Source of the DNA: Utricularia gibba
Taxonomy: Eukaryota > Streptophyta > Magnoliopsida > Lamiales > Lentibulariaceae
NCBI GenBank assembly: GCA_002189035.1
Contig: NEEC01000007.1
Span: 1,984,001 to 2,048,000 of the forward strand
Direction of reading: 5' to 3'
Length of the DNA stretch: 64,000 bases
Below the pieces are notes generated by a model that made no database searches, was not told the origin of the DNA, and saw only the letters and a list, made by a program, of their open reading frames with translations. Of the stretch, positions 1 to 10,109 are shown piece by piece. The position numbers were made by a program, and so were the translations under genes. Positions within the stretch are counted from its first letter, which is position 1. Each line of letters begins with the position of its first letter.

Positions 1-1289
1 AGCCCAAAATTCACAATGAAGATGACATAAGAATGTTGACAAGGAAGTAGAGAGAATACATCAAATCCAAAGAAGATAGAATGAAAATATTTGGACTAAA
101 GAATACAGGGAAGAAAGAGAAAAATATCCGAGAGTTCAAAAAACATGCAAAGTAGTCAAGAGAAAAGGATTCTGGAAGAAAAATTGTACATGAACTAATA
201 AAAAGAAGATGGACGTAAGAATTCAGCTCATTCTCGATGATTTCTTTTATTCAAGAACACTACTCCTAATGAGGAATAAATTGCAATGTTTTAGCTTGAT
301 AAACGTTTGAATGTGATACTAAATGTCGTGGTTTAATATATTTAATGTATTAAAAGAAATTTATAAATCATTTTAACAAACTAAATAGTTTTTACTCTAT
401 TAAGACTTAAAAACATATTAGAGAAAAAATGAGAATTTTCGATTCAATTGTTATCGATTAAGGCTGTTTTCACAATAAACACATTTTAACAAATTAAATA
501 TACAAAAAAAATTAGTACACTAAACAACATTTAACTCTATAAAACACAATTAATATATATATATATATACAATAAAAACAGTGTTATCAATTCTACATAG
601 AATTATTTACATTTCTCAGTCAATGTTTATTTTTTCTTTATTACATTGCAACTTGAACATGTTATGTATAATGTTTTATATAATAATTTTATTTTTCTTC
701 TACATGAGTAGTTAAGCATTAAGTGGTACATTAAGACTAAAAGGGACAAGCATATTCATTATTAATTAAGCTATATTAACAATATAATCACACTAGTTTC
801 TTAATAAAGCAGAATAGATTTAGAAGTAAAAAATATTGGAATGATTATCATAAGTCAATCTTAATTAGATTTAGATTAAAGATTAGGGGAAGACAAGGCT
901 TTAGGAAGATTTGAACTTTTGTTGATTAGATAAATAATTTTTTGTTGCAATAGAATAAATTATGAGTATGTTTTTTATTGAAGTCTCAAATTATTATATT
1001 ATTTTTTTAGGTAGAAATTTAATTTACTCGTTTATTACTTTACTGTTTTTTATCCTATAATTGTATTAGTCCTATTTTAAATTTCATTTTCATTGTGAGA
1101 AAAATAGAATACGTAACATCCACACAACAAGTACAATGCTTTTTTGTATTAGACCCTAGTTTCATTGTGCCCATATTTTATTAATGATTGATTGTCAATT
1201 AGACTTATAAGTTTATTTGGTAAGGGAATTGACATTTTATATAACGATGTGTGAATTTCTCATTTATCACTGAGGGTTTCTAAGATCCA
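1..1289. other. AT-rich intergenic DNA, no gene seen
   Basis: No open reading frame of useful length or recognisable protein is present. The stretch is strongly AT-rich, with a short (TA)n run near 553-570. It could hold decayed transposon sequence, but I recognise no terminal repeat or coding remnant. Confidence 0.6.
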
Positions 1290-1900
1290 TGTTATGAAGT
1301 TACGGCACACATGAGTGGGATGGACGTATTTGGCTTTGAATGTTCGTATTCGCACATATTGGAAGAAATTAATCATTGATGGATGTCCATTATTAGGTGC
1401 ACTGAAATTAATGTATATACTTAGTTTTTCTAACCATTTGTCCCTCTAAAGTCCATGCATTTTTCAATATCCACCTAGTTTGATTGAGAACGAGCCAAAG
1501 CGCGTTACACCACCCTAAAGTTCCATGCCCCTGCCACATCTAATTATTTTAAAAAATAATTATTTATCGTTATTTTCACACATATTAAAATTAAAAAAAT
1601 TAATTATCATTTTATCCTTACATTCGTTTTAACATTTAATATTTATAGTTTTACTTTTTTTTCTTTGATGAAAAAAACATAATACAATATTATTAGAGTC
1701 TCTATATTTTTAATATATATCTTTTCTTATCCATAATAAATGTAGTATATCATCTAACCCCCTAGCCTTATCGACCTATATATCCATCCATACTGGACTA
1801 TTCGTTTCGGTTTTGTCTATGCAAAACTAGACACACTATTAACTATCCTACGAAAACCATATATTAAAAATAAACATTATCTTCGGTAAATATCATTTGA
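1290..1900. repeat. Tandem-array flank unit A, copy 1
   Basis: This stretch matches 4050-4640 at several points in the same order. Both copies have a 'tacggcacacatg' block, a 'tgaatgttcgtattc' block, a 'tatacttagtttttct' block, a 'ccttatcgacc/ccttaccgaca' block and a 'ccatatattaaaaat' block. In the second copy the block directly follows the stop codon of a Gly/His-rich gene. Here no such gene precedes it, so it looks like the 3' flank of a lost array copy. The relationship was judged by eye and the boundaries are approximate. Confidence 0.6.
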
Positions 1901-2286
1901 TATCCACAAATATTGAAATTGGATCTCATAGTCCTAAGTCTGGAGTTGGGCCACGAAAATTTGAAATGGGCCTACAAAATGAAATTGGGCTCAAGAATCT
2001 ACTTTGTTGCTTTTCTACTAATTGAAAAAAAAATGAAATTGTAATCCAAGCTTTCTCGTTTGCATATTGAAAATTAAATTGAATACATGAAAATTGGGAG
2101 TGATTTTAAAATGAAAAAAAAAGGAAATTCCATTGCTAAATAAATAGTTAAATATTAATTATCAATCAATAATGAAGATAAGGGGGACGTGTGCCGCAAG
2201 CAATGCTTTCATTAGGTAGGCAGCTATGGCGACAAGAATTTTCTATTCCATTGTGGAAAAAAACACAAATGCGCTGAGGTGAGTCG

Positions 2287-2291
2287 TTGAC
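2287..2291 (+). promoter_or_regulatory. W-box core conserved in both tandem copies
   Basis: The TTGAC core lies in the block GTCGTTGACTTTTACTT about 190 bp before the ATG. It is repeated at 3339-3343 before the second copy. W-boxes are WRKY-binding sites. Conservation here may simply reflect the recent duplication. Confidence 0.35.
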
Positions 2292-2476
2292 TTTTACTTG
2301 GGGATGAGGATAGGGAAAGCATTCCTTCTCCCACTCCGAGTAGCTAGCTACGTGCTTATGTATCTGATTCCGTTGGTGAATTTTCTAGGAAACTTCGCCT
2401 CTGGTTAACACGGTTTTGGAGCTACAAATAGAGCCCCTTGGGGAGGGGTTCATTTCCTGGATTAACACGAATCACG

Positions 2477-2764
2477 ATGCGGTCTTCTCGTGTGGCCTGG
2501 CAATCCGGGAAGAAGCCCGGATGGGAGAAGGATCCTAAGCTCGCGGAGAAGGAGGAGGAGGAGGAGAAGAAGAAGAAGATGAAGAAGAAAAAGAAGAAGG
2601 ACATGAGTCATCACGGTGGTCATCATGGAGGTCATCACGGCGGTCATCATGGAGGTCATCACGACGGCGGTGGCGGCGAAGGGGGATGCGACGGTGGCGG
2701 TGGTGGGGGATGCGGTGGTGGCGGTGGCGGGGGATGCGGTGGTGGCGGAGGTGGGGGTTGTTGA
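2477..2764 (+). CDS. Gly/His/Cys-rich small protein, array copy 1
   Basis: This 95-residue protein starts at the first ATG in the conserved block; an upstream in-frame TTG is not a likely plant start. The N-terminus is basic and includes GKKPGWEKDPKLAEK. It is followed by a Glu run, a Lys run, four to five HHGG repeats and a Gly tract with four cysteines spaced by six or seven glycines. It has no signal peptide or membrane segment. The His and Cys spacing suggests possible metal binding, which is inference only. The paralogue at 3531-4058 keeps the N-terminal module but has a longer His/Gly tract and only one Cys in the C-terminal Gly tail. I do not recognise a named family. Expression is unproven and repeat-rich coding predictions can mislead, but the shared N-terminus in two diverged copies supports a real gene. 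Confidence 0.6.
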   Translation: MRSSRVAWQSGKKPGWEKDPKLAEKEEEEEKKKKMKKKKKKDMSHHGGHHGGHHGGHHGGHHDGGGGEGGCDGGGGGGCGGGGGGGCGGGGGGGC

Positions 2765-2984
2765 AACGTTGCTTTTGCCGTTGCACGTTTCTGGTTAGTA
2801 TTGTACTTAGCGGTTGTAACCGCGGAGGCCACGTTTGGTAGTTTGGTAGTGGTTATGAACTTATATAAAATAAAAGAATCCATGCATCATACCACCCTCT
2901 TTATTTATCAATTTATTTTTTAATGTATGGGAGAGTATATTGAATATTAGTATTCCTCAAATGGTAAAATAACCCACGGGAAGA

Positions 2985-4058
2985 CTGATGGGCTATTGAA
3001 ATTGGATCTCATGCTCATACCCCAGTCTTGAGTTGGGCCTACAAAATTGAAAATGGGCCTGCAAAATTCGATGCAGGTCCATAATGACAAATTGGGCACC
3101 AGAATCTACTTTGTTGCTTTTCTACTAATTGAACAAGCTTTCTCTTTTGCATGTTGAAATAAATTGAATAAATGAAAACAGATAAAGAAATAAATAGATA
3201 AATACTCATTATCAATCAAATAATGAAGATAAGGGGTGCCGTGTGCCACAAGTAATGCTTTCATTAGGTAGGCAGTTCTGGCGACAAGAATTTTCTATTC
3301 CATTGAGGAAGAAAGCACAAACGCGCTGAGGTGAGTCGTTGACTTTTACTTGGGGGATAAGAATAGGGAAAGCAACCCTTCTCCCACTCCGAGTACACGT
3401 AGCCTACCTGCCTATGTATCTGATTCCGTTGGTGAATTTTCTAGGAAACTTCAACACTGGTTAACACGGTTTTGGAGCTTCAAATAGCCCTTTGGGGAGG
3501 GGTTCGTTTCCAGGGTTAACAGGAATCACGATGTGGTCTTGTTGTGTGCCGAGGCGATCGGGGAAGAAGCCGGGATGGGAGAAGGATCCCAAGCTCGCGG
3601 AGAAGGAGGAGGAGGAGAAGAAGAAGAAGAAGAAGAAGAAGGAAAAGAGAGGTGATGGTGGCGATGGCGGTGGTGACGATGGTGGCGATGGTGGTGGCGA
3701 TGGTGGTGATGGTGGTGGTGGCGGTGGGGATGGTGACCATGGTGGTGCCGGCCATGGAGGTCATGACGGTGGTCATCATGGAGGTCTTCATGGAGGTCAT
3801 CACGGTGGTCATCACGGTGGTCATGACGGTGGTCATCACGGAGGTCATCATGGAGGTCATCATGGTGGTCATCATGGAGGTCATGATGGTGGCGGTGGTC
3901 ATCACGGCGGTCATCATGGAGGAGGTCATGATGGTGGTGGTGGTGGTCACGGCGGTCATCATGGAGGTCATGACGGAGGTGGGGGTTTTAGTGGCGGCGG
4001 CGGGGGATGCGGTGGTGGCGGTGGCGGGGGTGGGGGTTCTAAGGCCCATGGTATCTAG
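2985..4058 (+). repeat. Tandem duplication unit B+gene, copy 2
   Basis: This is the second copy of the unit at 1905-2880. It contains the same upstream blocks, the same W-box and the second Gly/His-rich gene. Unit A follows it directly at 4050-4640. No unit A lies between copy 1 and copy 2, so one flank was lost or the duplication breakpoints differed. Confidence 0.8.
3531..4058 (+). CDS. Gly/His-rich small protein, array copy 2
   Basis: This 175-residue paralogue of the gene at 2477-2764 starts at the equivalent ATG. The module GKKPGWEKDPKLAEK, the Glu run and the Lys run are retained. Next comes a Gly/Asp tract (GGDGG type) and then about a dozen HHGG or HDGG units. The C-terminus is a Gly tail with one Cys. 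The His/Gly tract is roughly three times longer than in copy 1, as expected from slippage or unequal exchange in GGT/CAT repeats. There is no signal peptide. Function is unknown; metal binding or nucleic-acid association would be guesses. The long antisense open frames across this tract are a by-product of codon composition. Confidence 0.6.
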   Translation: MWSCCVPRRSGKKPGWEKDPKLAEKEEEEKKKKKKKKEKRGDGGDGGGDDGGDGGGDGGDGGGGGGDGDHGGAGHGGHDGGHHGGLHGGHHGGHHGGHDGGHHGGHHGGHHGGHHGGHDGGGGHHGGHHGGGHDGGGGGHGGHHGGHDGGGGFSGGGGGCGGGGGGGGGSKAHGI

Positions 4059-4640
4059 GTACGGCACACATGTGTGGGATGGACCTATTTCACTTTGAAT
4101 GTTCGTATTCATACATATTGGTTATGATTCATGGATGCCCATATTAATTGAAGTATATACTTAGTTTTTCTCTCAATTTATCCCTCTAAATTCCACGCAT
4201 TTGTCAATGTCCACATAGTTTGATTGAACCCAAATGAGAACGAGGCGAAGGGCGTGACACCACCATACAGTTCCACAATTAGTCACATAATAAATAATTA
4301 TTTATCATTTATTTCATATATTACTTCAATCTTTATAATTTTGTATCATTTTTTTGTAAAAAAAAATCATATATTATTAGGATAATTTCTAAATTTAAAT
4401 ATATCTTTTTTATTATCCGTAATCAATATAGAATATTATCTAATCCCCTGGCCTTACCGACATCTATATCCATCCATATCGATTATCCACCTTAGTTTTG
4501 TCGATGGAAAACTAGATAGATTAATAACTACCCACCACAAGATTGCTACATGAAATAAACTTCGCAGGATCCTACCAAAACCATATATTAAAAATCTTAG
4601 GTAAATATCCATTTGATATCCACATACTCGGGACTTGCTC
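4050..4640. repeat. Tandem-array flank unit A, copy 2
   Basis: This is the immediate 3' flank of the second Gly/His-rich gene and the counterpart of 1290-1900. Shared blocks occur in the same order and spacing, with moderate divergence. Confidence 0.6.
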
Positions 4641-5582
4641 ACCTATTGGGTCACTAAGTTCATCATGCACTAGAAAACGAAGTTAGGGTTTTGTTTGGTT
4701 GCCGTACAAAAATGAGGTATTGGGCGTTTGAAGCCCCGCCATTCTATACAAAAACAATCATCACTTTGACCCACTGGATCCCGTCGATCCGACCCGGAAC
4801 ACAGTTCGTCCCATTGGATCCCGCCCGAGAGTTTTGGAGATTCTCCCCTCCATCGTTTTCCTTTGTTTTTTTTTTCAAAATGAATTTAGATTTGGAGGCC
4901 CTGGTTTCAATCTTCCAACGGAGAAGAATATTTCAGGGGCTGATCCAGTAAAGAGATATAATTAATTTGGAGGTCAAATTGGCTCATCGCCTCTCACCTG
5001 CTTGAAGGCTTCAAACGTCAACGCCTCCTTCAAACAACCAATCAAATGCCAAACAAGAACCGTACGACACAAGACACCTATTTTTTTTATTTTTCTCACG
5101 CAAAAAAAAAGAAGAAAAGATAATTTGCAGCCGCCATTTTTTACTCCCAGCTGGTCTTGAGAGGAAAGTTAGGCGTGGAGTTGTGGACACGGCAAACCAG
5201 TCCTCCAATAAAAAACGGCCACCTTTAGTTTTTTTATCTGGAATTTATAAAAAAATTAATATTTTCTAAATCAATGTCATGACTCATGTCCTCAGTGCAA
5301 TTGGACGACAGGAAGGAGTTGAAATTAATGTTTTTAATTTCATCGAAATTTTTCGAAAAGATATTTCTGAATTTTTTAGATTATTTTCTCCTAAATTTTG
5401 TTTTTTTTAAATTCGAAATTTTAATAATTTCAAGCATTGATTGAGATCGATACTGAAGCTTTTGGTTTGATTGTGAAGAAAGCCAACTGATTATTGGCTT
5501 AATTGATTTGATTGGAGAATTAAGTTATTTTTTTGTTGATTTTCTACAAAATAAGGGGATAAAAATATCTGAGGATTCACCT
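4641..5582. other. Intergenic DNA, no gene seen
   Basis: This is the 3' side of the LecRK gene. The short open frames show no family resemblance. The LecRK 3' UTR is expected in the last few hundred bases. Confidence 0.5.
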
Positions 5583-7627
5583 TCACCGGCCGTTGTCGAA
5601 GGAATTGAGGGAAATTGTGCCGAATGAGTTAGGAGGAGCCTTGGACGACGTCGTATTGGGCCCCGAGTTGTCGCTGAGGAAAGCCAAGAATCTGGATGTG
5701 ATTTCGCCCGCTCTACGCCGATGTTCGTCGGAGATATCGGTTATCTCCGGCAATGGCTCATCGCCGTTCAAGTATTTCACTACAGTCCTCATATCGGGCC
5801 TCGCCTCCGGCGTCGGATGCGAGCAAAGCATCCCGATGCTGAGCACCAGCTCCATCTCCGGCACCGAGTAATCGGTGCCCAATCTCTCATCCGCCGCTTC
5901 CAAAAGGTTTCCCTGCCGCCAGCATTCCATCACCCAATCGGACAGTATCATATCCCGACTAGCGTCGGAGATCACCGGCGGCTTCCCGCACGCCACCTCT
6001 AGAAGCAATGTCCCGAACGCGAATACGTCCGTATTCGTCGAGGGCTTCCCAGTTCGCGTCAATTCCGGCGCGATGTAGCCCACTGTGCCCACAACGTTGG
6101 TCGTTTGTGAGGTTTTGCCGCGGTCGTGCAATCGGGCTAGCCCGAAATCTCCCAGCTTTGCGTTCATGTCTTTATCTATTAGCACATTGCTTGATTTCAC
6201 GTCGCGGTGAATCACCACCTTCTCCCATTCTTCGTGCAGGTAGAGAAGCCCAGAAGCGACGCCTTTCAGGATGCTGAATCGCTGATCCCAGGGTAAGAAG
6301 ACGTCATGTCTGGGATTGTACAGTAGTGAATCCAGGCTTCCATTGGAGACGTACTCATACACAAGCAGAAGATTGTTCTTCTTTTTGCACCAGCCGTGAA
6401 GATTCACCAAGTTTTTATGACGTAATCTTCCTAAACTCTCAACTTCCGCTGCGAATTCTCGAGTTCCTTGAAGGGGGTCGTTTGAAATTATCTTCTTTAC
6501 TGCAACTTCAGCTCCTGTAGTGGGTAAAATGCCTTTGTAGACAGCGCCATAGCCACCCACTCCGAGGATTTCAGTCACTTGAAATCCCTTGGTCGCTTTA
6601 TGAAGATCCTGATACTTGAATCTATGTGGGCAATCAAGCTCCCAGTCCTCAATATCTTCAGCCCTTCTTGCTCTTCTGTACAGAAATGCAATCACTGCAA
6701 GTATGATGAACAGAATTGTGGAAGATGCTGCTATGAGTGCAGTTCTCACCCTTGCCCCACTTGAAACACGGGGTCTATCATTCGGGACGGTGGAAGAAGA
6801 GAAAGATCGAGTTGATCCGCTATTCCGTTTTGCTTAAAGCTCCACCCCAGAATGTAATGTGAAGAGCTTGATGCCGCCCCCGTTGCAGCTGAGAATCCTA
6901 TGTACATGTTGTCCAGAAAAACGTCTGACAGATTAATTTGTTTAGAAATCCAGGGCCTCTCCGGCTTCGTGGGAACTTCTCTGACTGGAGCAAGTGTTAA
7001 ATTGATGATACTGCTGCGTCCATCAAAATCTATCCACACTTGGACCGGACCAACTTCTTCCAACCTGAAGTCTTCTTTGTTATCAGACTCTGCATCCGGA
7101 AAATACCCAATTGGTTCAGTAACAGCAGGATCTCGCATCCCATTGATGTTAATTCCGACATGATTTCCAGTGGAATCCACCTCTCTGCCAAATCCTACGA
7201 CTGTATCGAACTCCACCATGAGGATATGATTAGACGAGTTACCGTCATTTGTGTGAGTGAAAACACCCATATAGTGCTCGGATTCTCCGGTTATGTTAGG
7301 CGTCGGAGCTATGATAAAAGAGAGGCCATATCCGCCATGATTGGACCTCAAGTTCGCAGGTCTAATATGGAAAACGAAGCAAGTCGAAAAGGAAGAAGTG
7401 CCGTTGCCTCCGTTTCGGGAAATGGGTATTGGGTCTGGATAAAAAGCTCTCCCAATGGCGCTGAAGGAGGTGTCGGTGAGTCTGAGAGCTCCGGTGGGTT
7501 TAAGGACAGTTGCACCGTGGAGGAGGAGGGCCGTGGTGTTGAACCCCTGGGCGATGAACTCCACGGAATTAGAACCCGTGAGGAAAGCAGTGAAAAGTAG
7601 GAGCCGAATGAAGGAATAAATCGCCAT
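5583..7627 (-). CDS. L-type lectin-domain receptor kinase, LecRK-VI-like (frame break near 6750-6800)
   Basis: This is an intronless plasma-membrane receptor kinase of about 681 residues if one base is restored. A signal peptide (about 1-21) precedes a legume-lectin domain (about 22-285). A membrane helix follows near 297-317. The kinase domain has P-loop GVGGYGAV, an AVKK lysine, HRDVK and DFG, so it is an RD kinase. Wording such as LVNLHGWCKKKN and VFAFGTLLLEVACG resembles Arabidopsis LecRK-VI members, which act in ABA and defence signalling. The lectin frame ends in TGA at 6748-6746, while the kinase frame is open across that point. The break falls in the poorly conserved juxtamembrane linker, where sense runs CCC (6785-6783) and CCCC (6773-6770) lie. 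One added C there joins the frames, so this is probably a sequence error. A true pseudogene is the alternative. Confidence 0.9.
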
Positions 7628-9300
7628 TGGAGAGAACTTCCGGAGGAGATGATAGAGAACAAAAAAACAAATACCAGAACATAAAGAGCTAAATGGAGAC
7701 GGACGCGTTGGAAGAAGAGTCCAAGTTAGAGCAGGTAATCATTCAGCGCAGATGCGAAACCCAGTCACGCGTTTTTTGTGAAGGTTTCTATTCACAAACA
7801 ACCCGGCACCCAAGTTTCACTCGTGGTCCCCACATTGTACAGCAATCAGCATTCCTCATAAATATCATGTTCTAAAACGGGTGGTTACCGTTTACCCAAG
7901 TCTGAATCCAAGATCCGGGTCAAACTAAAAAAAATCTTTATCATCATTAATGCCTTCCTTCCATTTCCCCAACCCCACGTATATTATATTTATAGCTTCC
8001 GATATATATTTTTTCTGGTGATAACATTTTATATAATTTTATGTTTGAAATATTTCAAGCTAGGAATACATTTAAAAAAAGCTGATAGTATATTATAGAA
8101 AATTTATATAATATACTTACACATAAATCGTCATTTGATTTAATAGTATATGTATGATAATTTTATGACTATATCATTCATATAATTATTTTTTGAATAT
8201 GTGATCGATATACAAATAGTCAATTATATTTATATCATAATATGTTTTCTCATTTATATTTTTTAAAATTATTTATATTTCTATTTTAACATATTAAATA
8301 GTATTTTCGACTGTTATACCTCAAACTTTTATTCTCATATATCAAATACATAATTTTTATATAACTTATAATTAAATATATTAATATCCCAATATTAAAA
8401 GACCTCCTCATATATTTTTAAAAAATAATGAATGGGTATGCATGCATGGCCCACCACCGAGGCTTGGTCCATAAAGAAAGGTATATTGGATCGGGGAAGA
8501 GCAGGGCCGGCTCGTAATATATTGAGCCTCTGACACTGGGTTAGTCAGCACACGGACAAGGCCCATGGGCTTACGGATGCTTCCAATCGTTGCCTTAATT
8601 GGGTAGGAAAAAAACATTTTTTTTAATGGACACGAGGATTGCGTGGGAAGTGCATAGTGGAATTAATGAATCAGTGGGGCCACACCTAGGATATTATTAC
8701 TATTAACATGGTACTCATTTTCTAAATCTACATTCTATGCGCGACAGCTGAAGGGACATTTTTTATGGTACGCTATGAATTTTTAGTACCACATTTATAT
8801 CATGTTCCCAAATCTAAAAAAAGAAGTATATATCTTAGAGAATATTATATGATTATTTTGTGTATATAAAAATTAAATACATCACAATTTTAATAGAGAA
8901 TATATATATATATATATATATGTATATACTTTTTTTGAGGTGATTATATTTAACATTTAAAAGTCTATTTTTTTAATATAATAAAATCGAAAATACAGAT
9001 TGATTAACTTCATAAATTATTAATTTTTTTAATTTATATTTTATTGATTAAATAAGAATTTAATTAGATAAATTATATTATTTATTTTAATGTTATTTTA
9101 TTAAATTTTATAATATAATTTAATATATCTTAAAATATAATTTTATAATTTCAAAACTGATTTTATTCACATTATCTTAAAATTGATTCTCCTTTATATA
9201 ATTGTAATCATAAATTTAAATACTCACTTTTGTGAAGTTTGATTTGGTGGTGATGAATTTTCTCATTATTTTATTTATAGAGATTTAGATACAGTCAACA
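7628..9300. other. Intergenic AT-rich DNA between divergent LecRK and AIRP2-like genes
   Basis: No gene was recognised. The first few hundred bases should hold the LecRK promoter and 5' leader. From about 8000 to 9250 the sequence is very AT-rich, with a (TA)n tract at about 8901-8920. Confidence 0.5.
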
Positions 9301-9309
9301 GAGATCTGC

Positions 9310-9328
9310 CACGTGGCCATAGCACGTG
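9310..9328 (+). promoter_or_regulatory. Paired G-box/ABRE motifs
   Basis: Two CACGTG cores lie at 9310-9315 and 9323-9328. The first reads CCACGTGGCC, which contains the ABRE form ACGTGGC. The second reads GCACGTGTC. They are about 790 bp upstream of the AIRP2-like start codon, and the leader probably begins near 9700. Paired ABREs are the typical arrangement for ABA-induced promoters, and Arabidopsis AIRP2 is ABA-induced. Function here is inferred. Confidence 0.5.
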
Positions 9329-10109
9329 TCAACGGACTTGGAGTGAAGGTGCTAGTGTCACCAAGAGGCGGGTTGTTCTTTTCCCTAAAAGGATATTTAA
9401 GATATTATGTTATATCAGTAAATCTTTAATTTTTTTTAATTTATAAATAAATAATATGGGTTTAAATCAATTACTTTTTTTAAAAAATAGATGTATAAAT
9501 ATGTGTAATAGATTGTTAACGTGTGGATAGCCCTCTCCCTTGCAACACACGTTATTAACCTAATTTTTTTAGGGCGAAGTTCGCCACCTCGGAAATACTC
9601 TACGGCGTGGAGGTGGTACACGCTCTGCTCGGAGTAGCCATCTGACAAGAGGTTTAAGGTGAGTAATTAGGCGAGGCGGACACGGCACCAAACCATTTAT
9701 ACTACTTGTTCCACTGTAGTAATCTTGGGCCCTGCGGGACGGACGGATCTCTGGGTTCACCTCTTCAGCCACGTATTGGGAGTGTTAGGAGTCCTCTGGC
9801 CCCAGAAGAAAGCCGTGGAAGCAAGCGTGAACTCCAGAAAAGCCTACCCCTTTTTCTCCCTTCGGCCACGGAATCTGCGATATTTTACAGTTTCCTTGGA
9901 TTCAAGCCTTGATTTTCTGTTTCTGGTTATCTGGGAATCCAAGATTCCTAGCTTCTTCTTCTAGGTTATGTTTTTGCTCTTTCCTGCTCGATAAAGGCGA
10001 TTCCTTGAATGGTAGTAGTATGTGAGATCGTAGAAAAAGTTGTAGGGGTTGCTGAGAAAGAGATGAAAATTGAATGGGAGCAAAGGAAACGAAACACCAG
10101 GAGGTACGG

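Larger units (their letters stand above)
1905..2880 (+). repeat. Tandem duplication unit B+gene, copy 1
   Basis: This roughly 1 kb unit contains the first Gly/His-rich gene and its upstream region. It is repeated at about 2985-4058. Shared upstream blocks include 'attgaaattggatctcat', 'aatctactttgttgctttt', 'atgctttcattaggtaggca' and 'gacaagaattttctattcc'. The two copies remain easily alignable in non-coding as well as coding sequence, so the duplication is fairly recent. Similarity drops only inside the Gly/His repeat tract, which differs in length. Confidence 0.8.

Noticed and set aside
2535-2883. Antisense open frames over Gly/His-rich copy 1
   Set aside because: They arise from the strand-symmetric GGT/CAT composition and encode low-complexity Met/Thr/Pro/His runs with no conserved part.
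3516-4112. Long antisense open frame (198 codons) over copy 2
   Set aside because: Same composition effect; it reads as Met/Thr repeats and lacks the shared module seen in the sense frame.
4691-4951. Open frame of 86 codons
   Set aside because: No family resemblance and no paralogue in the tandem array.
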